Below are positions 25,701 through 32,479 of a stretch of DNA of 32,998 nucleotides, one piece after another (position 1 is the first letter of the stretch; the number at the start of each line of letters is the position of its first letter). The DNA comes from an uncultured Lachnoanaerobaculum sp. (lineage in GTDB: Bacteria; Bacillota; Clostridia; Lachnospirales; Lachnospiraceae), in assembly GCA_946999385.1 (NCBI GenBank), contig CAMQCZ010000019.1:1-32998 (forward strand). The letters run 5' to 3'. The notes below the pieces were generated by a model, which saw only the letters and a list, made by a program, of their open reading frames with translations, did no database searches and was not told the origin of the DNA. The position numbers and the translations under genes were made by a program.

Positions 25701-25833
25701 CGTTAAGAAAAATGAAAAAGATCTTATGAGTGAAGTATTATGTGATAAGATTGTATATAATGATATTATGGGTTATAATAAGGAATGGACTTTAAATAGT
25801 GAAACTATTAATGTTGGAGTTAAAAAAGTTTAA
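22723..25833 (+). CDS. ileS: Isoleucyl-tRNA synthetase, type 2
   Basis: 1036 residues. The class I signature is HIGH (55-58, in PPTANGKPHIGHVL), with KMSKS at 588-592. GWDTHGLPVE instead of GWDCHGLPIE, together with YRTMKGYKVPRKAG, places it in the long eukaryote-like type 2 group, known for low sensitivity to mupirocin. The editing domain (WTTTPWTLPSN, GTGIVHIAPAFGEDD) is complete. Cysteine pairs CPRC (near 187-190) and CECGH/CEKC (about 462-505) are metal-ligand candidates. The anticodon-binding helices and the C-terminal domain of type 2 enzymes follow. It charges tRNA-Ile. GAAAGGGAAG lies just before the ATG. It is controlled by the isoleucine T-box upstream of the preceding gene; glgP begins 11 nt after the stop. 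Confidence 0.97.
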   Translation: MYKKVSTDLNFVEREKEVEKFWRDNEIFKKSIEDRKDAATYMFYDGPPTANGKPHIGHVLTRVIKDMIPRYRTMKGYKVPRKAGWDTHGLPVELEVEKLLGIDGKEQIEAYGLDAFITKCKESVWKYKGMWEEFSDVVGFWADMENPYVTYHNNFIESEWWALKKIWERNLLYKGFKIVPYCPRCGTPLSSHEVAQGYKDVKERSAIVRFKIKGEEAYFLAWTTTPWTLPSNVALCVNPNELYVKVKHQNYIYIMAKALCETILKEDYEIIDEFLGKTLEYKEYEPLFNFVHPDKKAWFVTCDTYVTLTDGTGIVHIAPAFGEDDSRVGRNYDLPFVQLVDSKGQMTKETDWEGIFVKKADPLVLEALEKDGKLFDAPNFEHSYPHCWRCNTPLIYYARESWYIKMSEVKDDMIRNNNTINWIPESIGKGRFGDWLENLQDWAISRNRYWGTPLNIWECECGHMTSIGSIEELKEKSDNCPDNIELHRPYIDEVTIKCEKCSKKMKRVPEVIDCWFDSGAMPFAQHHYPFENQDLFEKQFPADFISEAVDQTRGWFYSLLAISTLIFNKAPYKNVIVLGHVQDENGQKMSKSKGNAVDPMQALKEYGADAIRWYFYINSAPWLPNRFHSKVVIEGQRKFMGTLWNTYAFYILYANIDKFDPTKYKLEYDKLSIMDKWLLSKLNTLIKEVDSDLENYRITEAARKLQDFTDDLSNWYVRRCRERYWAKGMEQDKINAYMSLYTTLLTLSKLAAPFIPFMTEEIYQNIVRSVDKSAKESIHLCSYPIYDERLVDKELESSMDEVLDVVVLGRAARNTANIKNRQAIANMYIKSDKLLDDLYVQIIKEELNVKNVEFREDVEEFVSYSFKPQLKTVGPKYGKLLTKIKESLTNIDGKKAMEELKNNGQLKFEFDGQEVILTKDDLLIETVKSDNYISESDNKISVVLDIRLTEALIEEGFLRELISKIQTMRKEAGFEVVDHIELYLKDNKRLIDIVKKNEKDLMSEVLCDKIVYNDIMGYNKEWTLNSETINVGVKKV

Positions 25834-25844
25834 AGAGGTAAATA

Positions 25845-28301
25845 ATGAAAAATATTAAAATTAATAAAAAACAATTAAAAGAAAGCATCATTGATAATGT
25901 TAAGGTTTTATTTAGAAAGGAAATTGCTGAAGCAACTAATGAGCAGGTATATCAAGCACTTTCATATTCTATAAAAGACCTTATTATGGACAGATGGATA
26001 GCAACACAAAAAGCATATGAAAAAGAAGATGCTAAGGTTGTTTATTATATGTCTATGGAATTTTTAATTGGTAGAGCATTAGGAAATAATATTATCAATA
26101 TTTGTGCCAAAAAAGAAGTGAAAGAGGTTTTAGATGACTTAGGTTTTGATTTGGATGTTATCGAAGATCAGGAGCCGGATCCTGCACTTGGAAATGGTGG
26201 ACTTGGTAGACTTGCAGCTTGCTTTTTAGATTCTTTGGCAACTTTGGCTTATCCGGCTTATGGAGCGGGAATACGTTATCATTATGGTATGTTTAAACAA
26301 AAGATAGAAAATGGATATCAGATAGAAGAACCTGATAATTGGCTTAAAAATGGCTTTCCATTTGAAATTAAAAGAGAAGAGTATGCTTGTGAAGTCCATT
26401 TTGGTGGTGATGTTTTGGTTGAATTTGTTGATGGCAAAGCAAAGTTTATACAAAAGGATTATGGTAGTGTAAAAGCTATACCTTATGATGTTCCTGTAGT
26501 AGGCTATAACAATAATGTTATAAATACCTTACGTATTTGGGATGCCGAGCCTATAGTTAATTTTAGTTTGGAAGCTTTTGATAAAGGAGAATATCACAAG
26601 GCTATAGAACAGGAAAATTTAGCCAGAAATATATGTAATGTATTATATCCTAATGATAATCATTATTCAGGTAAAGAGCTTAGATTAAAGCAACAATATT
26701 TCTTTATATCAGCTACCTTACAGACAGCATTAAAAAAGTTTAAGCAAAAACATAATGATATACATGATTTGCCAAATAAGCTTATTTTCCAGATGAATGA
26801 TACTCATCCAACTGTAGCTGTACCTGAGCTTATGAGATTACTTTTAGATGAAGAAGGTCTTGATTGGGATGATGCATGGTCAATAGCTACAAAATGCTTG
26901 GCATATACAAATCATACGATAATGAGTGAAGCATTAGAAAAATGGCCTATAGATCTATTTAGTAGACTATTGCCACGTATTTATCAAATTGTAGAAGAAA
27001 TAGATAGACGTTTTAAAGAGGATATTAAGAAACATTTTAATGGTGATGAATCTAAATTTAAGACTATGGCTATTTTATATGATAATCAAGTAAGAATGGC
27101 ATTTATGGCTATTGCAGCAAGCTTTTCAGTTAATGGTGTTGCTAAATTACATACAGAAATATTAAAGCATCAAGAGTTGAAAGATTTTTATGAAATGACT
27201 CCTGAAAAATTTAATAATAAAACTAATGGTATCACTCAGAGAAGATTTTTATTGCATGCTAATCCTAGACTTGCAAATTGGATAAGTAATAAAATAGGCG
27301 ATGCCTGGATTACAAAGCTGGATGAGCTTAAAAAATTACAACCATATATAAATGATGAAAAAGCTTTGGAAGAATTTATGCAAATAAAATATGAAAATAA
27401 ATTGAGATTGGCTGAATATATTAAAGAACATAATGGTATTGAGCTTGATCCTAATTCTATTTTTGATATTCAAATTAAGCGTCTACATGAGTATAAAAGA
27501 CAATTATTAAATATATTACATGTTATGTATTTATATAACAAATTAAAAGAAAATAAAAATTTGGATATGATACCACGCAGCTTTATTTTTGGAGCTAAAG
27601 CGGCAGCAGGATATAGAAGAGCTAAATTAACAATTAAATTAATTAATTCTGTTGCAGATGTTATTAATAATGATAAAAGTATTGGCGGTAAGATTAAGGT
27701 TGTATTTATAGAAGATTATAAGGTTAGCAATGCAGAAATACTATTTTCAGCGGCAGATGTTAGTGAACAGATAAGTACAGCTTCAAAAGAAGCATCCGGT
27801 ACAGGAAACATGAAATTTATGTTAAATGGTGCTCCTACTCTTGGAACTATGGATGGTGCAAATGTTGAAATAGTTGAACAGGTAGGAATAGAAAATGCCT
27901 TTATTTTTGGACTTAGTTCAGAAGAGGTTATAAACTATGAGAAAAATGGAAATTATAACCCTGTAGAAATATTTGATTCTAATCCTGAAATTAAAAAAGT
28001 ATTAATGCAGCTTATAGACGGATTTTATAGTCCATATGATAAAGAGCTATTTAGAGATATTTATGACTCTTTATTAAATACAAATTCAAGTGATAGAGCA
28101 GATACATATTTCATTCTAAAAGATTTTGAATCCTATGCCGACGCACATGAAAGAGTTGACAAAGCTTATAGAGATAAAAAGGCCTGGGCAAAGATGGCTT
28201 TAACTCAAACTGTAAATGCCGGTAAATTTTCTTCTGATAGAACAATAGAGGAATATGTAGATGATTTATGGAAATTAAAGAAAGTAAAGGTAGAAATTTA
28301 A
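25845..28301 (+). CDS. glgP: Glycogen/maltodextrin phosphorylase
   Basis: 818 residues. N-terminal YYMSMEFLIGRALGNN and GNGGLGRLAACFLDSLATL are conserved, as are KIENGYQIEEPDNWL and MNDTHPT (DTHP loop). The pyridoxal-phosphate site is EASGTGNMKFMLNGA with the Schiff-base lysine at K657. GTMDGANVEI follows. It releases glucose 1-phosphate from alpha-1,4-glucans in the cytoplasm. AGAGGT lies 7 nt before the ATG. No other glycogen gene lies in the window, and there is no terminator or clear promoter in the 11-nt gap after ileS, so it is probably read together with ileS. Glycogen versus maltodextrin preference cannot be decided; the length and N-terminal half without an allosteric phosphorylation segment fit either. 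Confidence 0.95.
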   Translation: MKNIKINKKQLKESIIDNVKVLFRKEIAEATNEQVYQALSYSIKDLIMDRWIATQKAYEKEDAKVVYYMSMEFLIGRALGNNIINICAKKEVKEVLDDLGFDLDVIEDQEPDPALGNGGLGRLAACFLDSLATLAYPAYGAGIRYHYGMFKQKIENGYQIEEPDNWLKNGFPFEIKREEYACEVHFGGDVLVEFVDGKAKFIQKDYGSVKAIPYDVPVVGYNNNVINTLRIWDAEPIVNFSLEAFDKGEYHKAIEQENLARNICNVLYPNDNHYSGKELRLKQQYFFISATLQTALKKFKQKHNDIHDLPNKLIFQMNDTHPTVAVPELMRLLLDEEGLDWDDAWSIATKCLAYTNHTIMSEALEKWPIDLFSRLLPRIYQIVEEIDRRFKEDIKKHFNGDESKFKTMAILYDNQVRMAFMAIAASFSVNGVAKLHTEILKHQELKDFYEMTPEKFNNKTNGITQRRFLLHANPRLANWISNKIGDAWITKLDELKKLQPYINDEKALEEFMQIKYENKLRLAEYIKEHNGIELDPNSIFDIQIKRLHEYKRQLLNILHVMYLYNKLKENKNLDMIPRSFIFGAKAAAGYRRAKLTIKLINSVADVINNDKSIGGKIKVVFIEDYKVSNAEILFSAADVSEQISTASKEASGTGNMKFMLNGAPTLGTMDGANVEIVEQVGIENAFIFGLSSEEVINYEKNGNYNPVEIFDSNPEIKKVLMQLIDGFYSPYDKELFRDIYDSLLNTNSSDRADTYFILKDFESYADAHERVDKAYRDKKAWAKMALTQTVNAGKFSSDRTIEEYVDDLWKLKKVKVEI

Positions 28302-28304
28302 GTA

Positions 28305-30497
28305 ATGAATAGTAATCTTTATCAAGACTTAAATGATAAACAAAAAGAGGCAGTCTTTCATACAAGAGGGCCTCTTCTTGTTTTAGCAGGGGCAGGCTCA
28401 GGAAAAACAAAGGTTTTAATGTATAGAATAGCTTATCTTATAGAAAATGGTGTAAATCCTTTTAATATTATGGCAATAACATTTACAAATAAGGCAGCTA
28501 AAAATATGCAGCTTAGGCTTTCAAAATTAATAGATGAAATTGATGCTTCACAAGTATGGGTATCAACCTTTCATTCAAGCTGTTATAAAATATTAAGGCG
28601 TTTTATAGATAGACTTGATTTTGATAATGATTTTGGAATATATGATGCACAGGATCAAATGCTTATAATAAAAAATATAATAAAAAGATTTGATTTAAAT
28701 GATAAAATTTATAAAGCAAAATCAATATTAAATTTTATTTCAAATTGTAAAAATGAATTCAAATCAGCTCAGCAAGCATTAAAAGAAGCTGACAATATAA
28801 GAGAAGCTAATATAGCAAGAGTTTATGAAGAATATCAAAGAGAATTAAAATACAATAATTCTTTGGATTTTGATGATTTAATTATAAAAGCTATTGAATT
28901 ATTTGAAAAAGATAATGAGGTTTTGGAATATTATCAAAAAAGATTTGAGTATATTATGGTAGATGAATATCAGGATACAAATTTTGCACAATTTAAGCTT
29001 ATAAAGCTTTTAGCTGATAAATATAAGAATCTTTGTGTTGTTGGTGATGATGATCAGAGTATTTACAAATTTAGAGGTGCCGATATTACCAATATATTAA
29101 ATTTTGAAACTATTTATCAAGATGCCGTTTTGATTAGACTTGAACAAAATTATAGATCAAAGGGAAATATACTTTTAGCTGCAAATTCAGTAATAGAAAA
29201 TAATAAAAATAGGAAAGGTAAAACTCTTTGGACTAACAAGGTAAATGGTAATAAGATTAGACTATGGCAATTTTCAAATGCTAATGATGAAGCATATGCT
29301 GTTATAAATGATATTAAAAAGAGTGCTGAAAAAAAATATGCCTCTTATGCTATATTATATAGAACTAATGCACAGTCAAGATTATTAGGAGAAAAATGTG
29401 TTAGCCTGGATATACCTTATCAAATTGTAGGTGGAGTGAATTTTTATAAAAGAAAGGAAATTAAAAATATAATATCATATCTTAAGGTTATATCAAATGC
29501 AAAAGATGATCAGGCTTTTAAGGATATAATAAATATTCCTAAAAGGGGAATTGGAGATGTTGGTATAAATAGCCTTGAAGAATTTGCAAAATCTAAGGAT
29601 ATGAAATTATTTGATGCTATTGAATTTATAGAAGAAGATGAAAGATTAAAAAAATATGTAAAGAAATTCAAGGATTTTTATAACTCTATTAATGAGATAA
29701 GAGAGCTTTTAGACTCCGGAAAAGGTATAGCTGTAGCTATTAAATATATTTTAGAAAATTTAAAATATGAAGAATATTTGAAACTTGAAGGAGAGCATGA
29801 GGCAAATAAAAGATTAGAAAATATAGGTGAGCTGATTAGTAAGGCCGTTGATTATGAAAAGGAAGATTTGGATGATTTTCTTGCAAATATTGCTATGTTT
29901 ACCGATTCTGATAATTTTGATGAGAATTTAGAAAAAGTTACATTGATGACCTTACATGCAGCCAAAGGCTTAGAGTTTGATCATGTATATATGGTTGGTA
30001 TGGAGGAGGGACTTTTTCCAAGTGAAATGACAATTTCAAGCTTTAATAATTCAGAAATGGAGGAAGAAAGACGACTTTGCTATGTAGGAATTACAAGAGC
30101 AATGGAGAGCTTGACTTTTACAAGTGCTAAGGAAAGAATGATAAATGGTGAATTGAAATATTCAAGAATTTCTCGTTTTATAGAGGAGATTCCAAAAGAA
30201 TTATTAGATATAAGTGTACTTGATAATATAAATAAAGCTACTAAATTTAAGGATTTTAAAGAAAGTATACAAGAAGCAAATAAAGAAAAGATATTTTTTG
30301 GAAAAGAATTGATATTACAAAAGCCTAAAAATATAGATTTAAATGTAGGAGACAGGGTTAATCATATTAAATTTGGAAATGGAATTATTTTAGAAATAGA
30401 AGAAATTGCAAATGATTATAGGATTAGCGTTGATTTTGATAAATTTGGTATAAAAAGAATGTCCTTAGCATTTGCCAAGTTAAGTAAAATATGTTAA
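28305..30497 (+). CDS. pcrA: ATP-dependent DNA helicase PcrA/UvrD
   Basis: 730 residues. The superfamily 1A motifs are in order: LNDKQKEAV (Q motif), AGAGSGKT (28-35), FTNKAAKNM (Ia), DEYQDTN (from D220, motif II), GDDDQSIYKFRGAD (III), QNYRSKGNIL (IV), TLMTLHAAKGLEFDHVYMVG (V) and EEERRLCYVGITRA (VI). The C-terminal ~50 residues (VGDRVNHIKFGNGIILEIEE...) are the Tudor-like domain that in PcrA binds RNA polymerase. It unwinds DNA 3' to 5' in repair and replication-transcription conflicts. The ATG is 3 nt after the glgP stop with only a weak ribosome binding site, so it is translated by coupling. PcrA is usually with ligA; here it sits after glgP. Confidence 0.96.
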   Translation: MNSNLYQDLNDKQKEAVFHTRGPLLVLAGAGSGKTKVLMYRIAYLIENGVNPFNIMAITFTNKAAKNMQLRLSKLIDEIDASQVWVSTFHSSCYKILRRFIDRLDFDNDFGIYDAQDQMLIIKNIIKRFDLNDKIYKAKSILNFISNCKNEFKSAQQALKEADNIREANIARVYEEYQRELKYNNSLDFDDLIIKAIELFEKDNEVLEYYQKRFEYIMVDEYQDTNFAQFKLIKLLADKYKNLCVVGDDDQSIYKFRGADITNILNFETIYQDAVLIRLEQNYRSKGNILLAANSVIENNKNRKGKTLWTNKVNGNKIRLWQFSNANDEAYAVINDIKKSAEKKYASYAILYRTNAQSRLLGEKCVSLDIPYQIVGGVNFYKRKEIKNIISYLKVISNAKDDQAFKDIINIPKRGIGDVGINSLEEFAKSKDMKLFDAIEFIEEDERLKKYVKKFKDFYNSINEIRELLDSGKGIAVAIKYILENLKYEEYLKLEGEHEANKRLENIGELISKAVDYEKEDLDDFLANIAMFTDSDNFDENLEKVTLMTLHAAKGLEFDHVYMVGMEEGLFPSEMTISSFNNSEMEEERRLCYVGITRAMESLTFTSAKERMINGELKYSRISRFIEEIPKELLDISVLDNINKATKFKDFKESIQEANKEKIFFGKELILQKPKNIDLNVGDRVNHIKFGNGIILEIEEIANDYRISVDFDKFGIKRMSLAFAKLSKIC

Positions 30498-30551
30498 TAT
30501 AAGTATAGCTTAAATCCTTATTAAAATATTTCTTGTATGAAAGGAGCAAAT

Positions 30552-30827
30552 ATGGGAAAAGAAGCATTAGCTAAGATAGAGGAGCTTTTACAAGTTTCAA
30601 GAATAAATAATTTAATTAATAAAAAGGATGATGAAGAAAAGAAAAAGAACACTATTATATGGATATTAGCTATTATAGGTACAATAAGCTTTGTAGCAGG
30701 TATATCCTATCTTGTATATAAATTTTTTACTCCTAATTATTTAGAAGATTATGAAGAAGATTATGATGATGATTTTGAAGATGATTATTTTGAAGATGAT
30801 GAAAATAAGGATGATAAATCAGAATAA
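30552..30827 (+). CDS. Small membrane protein with an acidic C-terminal tail
   Basis: 91 residues from the ATG at 30552, chosen because AAAGGAG (30540-30546) is 5 nt upstream; an in-frame ATG at 30537 overlaps that site. Layout: a short helical N-terminus (ALAKIEELLQVSRINNLI) with a Lys/Glu-rich KKDDEEKKKN, one membrane helix (about 34-58), and an extremely acidic tail, with 28 residues after 63 that are mostly Asp and Glu with Tyr/Phe spaced between. No catalytic motif. The charged N-terminal KK before the helix favours the N-terminus inside and the acidic tail outside (inference). I recall similar short proteins in Lachnospiraceae but have no functional name. It lies 54 nt after pcrA and ends at a terminator. 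Confidence 0.75.
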   Translation: MGKEALAKIEELLQVSRINNLINKKDDEEKKKNTIIWILAIIGTISFVAGISYLVYKFFTPNYLEDYEEDYDDDFEDDYFEDDENKDDKSE

Positions 30828-30836
30828 TTAATAACT

Positions 30837-30866
30837 AATCCGTGGTATATACTACGGATTTTATTT
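30837..30866 (+). terminator. Intrinsic terminator after the small acidic membrane protein
   Basis: Ten-base stem AATCCGTGGT (30837-30846) and ACTACGGATT (30851-30860), with one G-T pair, loop ATAT, then TTATTTATA. The U tract is broken, so strength is moderate. It probably marks the end of the T-box-headed unit; AAAAGGAAAG (30875-30884) for rlmD lies right after it. Confidence 0.78.
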
Positions 30867-30888
30867 ATATAATAAAAGGAAAGCTTAA

Positions 30889-32361
30889 TTGTATATGAAA
30901 AAAAATAATATTTATGTAGGAAAAGTAGACAAGACTAAATTTCCTGATATAGCTACATTAAAAATTGAAGATACTATAGTTGAAATAAAAAAAGCTATAG
31001 ATGGTCAGGAATTGGAATTTATTATAACAAAAAAGAAAAAAAATAAGGCTAGTGCCAGAATACTTAATATAGTGCAAAAATCTTCATTACAGACGGAACA
31101 AAATTGTAAATTTGATGGTATTTGTGGTTCCTGTTTATATCAAAGTATAAAATATGAGGAACAGTTAAAAATTAAAGATAGACAGATTAAGCAACTTTTG
31201 GATGAAGCTAATGAAGAATATTTAGACGAAAATAATTTGCAAAGAATAGATAATTTTATTTGGGAGGGAATCAAAAAAAGTCCAAGTATAAATCAATATA
31301 GAAATAAAATGGAATATACTTTTGGAGATGAGTATAAATCAGGACCTCTTAGCCTAGGTATGCATAAAAAAGCATCGAACTATGATATTATAACTACTGA
31401 TACCTGTAATCTTGTTCATGATGATTTTAATTTAATCTTAAAAGAAAGTCTTAAATTTTTTCAAAAAGAAAAAGTACCTTATTATCATAAAGTGAAGCAT
31501 GAAGGATTTTTAAGACATCTTTTAATTAGAAGAAGTGTGATAAATAAAGAGCTTTTGATAGCACTTGTAACAACAACAGGTATAGAGAAGTGTAATGATC
31601 CAAATGCTTCAAGTAATGAAAAAATTGAAGAATTAGATATAAATTTAAAAAATATTATTATTAGTTGGAAAAATTTTATTTTAGAGCTTGAAAAACAAAA
31701 AAAATTAAAAGCTAAAATTTGTGGAATTTTACATATTAAAAATAATTCTTATGCTGATGCTATTATTAATCAGGGTAGTGATATATTATATGGAGAAGAT
31801 TATATAAGTGAAAGACTTTTAGGTCTAAATTTTAAGATAAGTCTTTTTTCTTTTTTTCAAACTAATTCACTTGGAGCAGAAATTTTATATAAGACAGTTA
31901 GTGATTATATAGGAGAAACCGGAGATAAGATTGTATTTGATTTATATTCAGGTACAGGTACTATAGCACAATTAGTGGCAAAATATGCAAAAAAAGTATA
32001 TGCAATAGAGATAATAGAAGAGGCTACAATAAAAGCAAGAGAAAATGCCAAGCTTAATGGAATTGATAATTGTGAATTTATATCCGGAGATGTATTAAAA
32101 ATGATAGATGAATTAAAAACAATTCCTGATATAATAATACTTGATCCACCTAGAGATGGAATTCATAAAAAGGCCTTACCTAAAATTTTAGAGTTTAATG
32201 CAGATAAAATTATTTATATTGCTTGTAAGCCAACTTCGTTTGCAAGAGATTTGAAAATATTTAAGAGTCATAATTATAAAATAGACAGAGCTGTAGCTGT
32301 AGATATGTTTCCAAATACTGTTAATTCAGAATTAGTTGTTTTACTATCAAGGATCAAATAA
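30889..32361 (+). CDS. rlmD: 23S rRNA (uracil-C5)-methyltransferase, RlmD/RumA family
   Basis: 490 residues. C73, C79, C82 and C173 fit the [4Fe-4S] cluster ligands of the RumA family. The SAM-binding motif is FDLYSGTGTIAQLVA. DPPRDGIHKKAL carries the conserved Asp, and the nucleophilic cysteine is C446 in IACKPTSFARDL. The family methylates a uracil at C5 in 23S rRNA (positions 1939 or 747 in E. coli numbering); the exact position is not evident here. The N-terminal region is a TRAM-like RNA-binding domain. Start: TTG 30889 lies 8 nt after AAGGA, while an ATG at 30895 is 14 nt away, so TTG is preferred. It ends ahead of the bidirectional terminator at 32411. Confidence 0.93.
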   Translation: MYMKKNNIYVGKVDKTKFPDIATLKIEDTIVEIKKAIDGQELEFIITKKKKNKASARILNIVQKSSLQTEQNCKFDGICGSCLYQSIKYEEQLKIKDRQIKQLLDEANEEYLDENNLQRIDNFIWEGIKKSPSINQYRNKMEYTFGDEYKSGPLSLGMHKKASNYDIITTDTCNLVHDDFNLILKESLKFFQKEKVPYYHKVKHEGFLRHLLIRRSVINKELLIALVTTTGIEKCNDPNASSNEKIEELDINLKNIIISWKNFILELEKQKKLKAKICGILHIKNNSYADAIINQGSDILYGEDYISERLLGLNFKISLFSFFQTNSLGAEILYKTVSDYIGETGDKIVFDLYSGTGTIAQLVAKYAKKVYAIEIIEEATIKARENAKLNGIDNCEFISGDVLKMIDELKTIPDIIILDPPRDGIHKKALPKILEFNADKIIYIACKPTSFARDLKIFKSHNYKIDRAVAVDMFPNTVNSELVVLLSRIK

Positions 32362-32410
32362 TATATTTTAGATTATAATTATAAAAGTATGCTCGTTTTG
32401 ATATAAGAAA

Positions 32411-32475
32411 TAAACCCTAAGTAATTTATTTATCTCTTTTATAGAGAAAAATTAAAAGCTTAGGGTTTATTTTTA
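32411..32475. terminator. Bidirectional terminator between rlmD and the surface protein
   Basis: Eleven-base perfect stem TAAACCCTAAG (32411-32421) and CTTAGGGTTTA (32459-32469). The 37-nt loop contains a second small hairpin TCTCT/AGAGA (32433-32447). A T-rich tract follows on both strands. It ends 10 nt before the stop codon of the minus-strand gene and serves both convergent genes. Confidence 0.85.
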
Positions 32476-32479
32476 TTTA

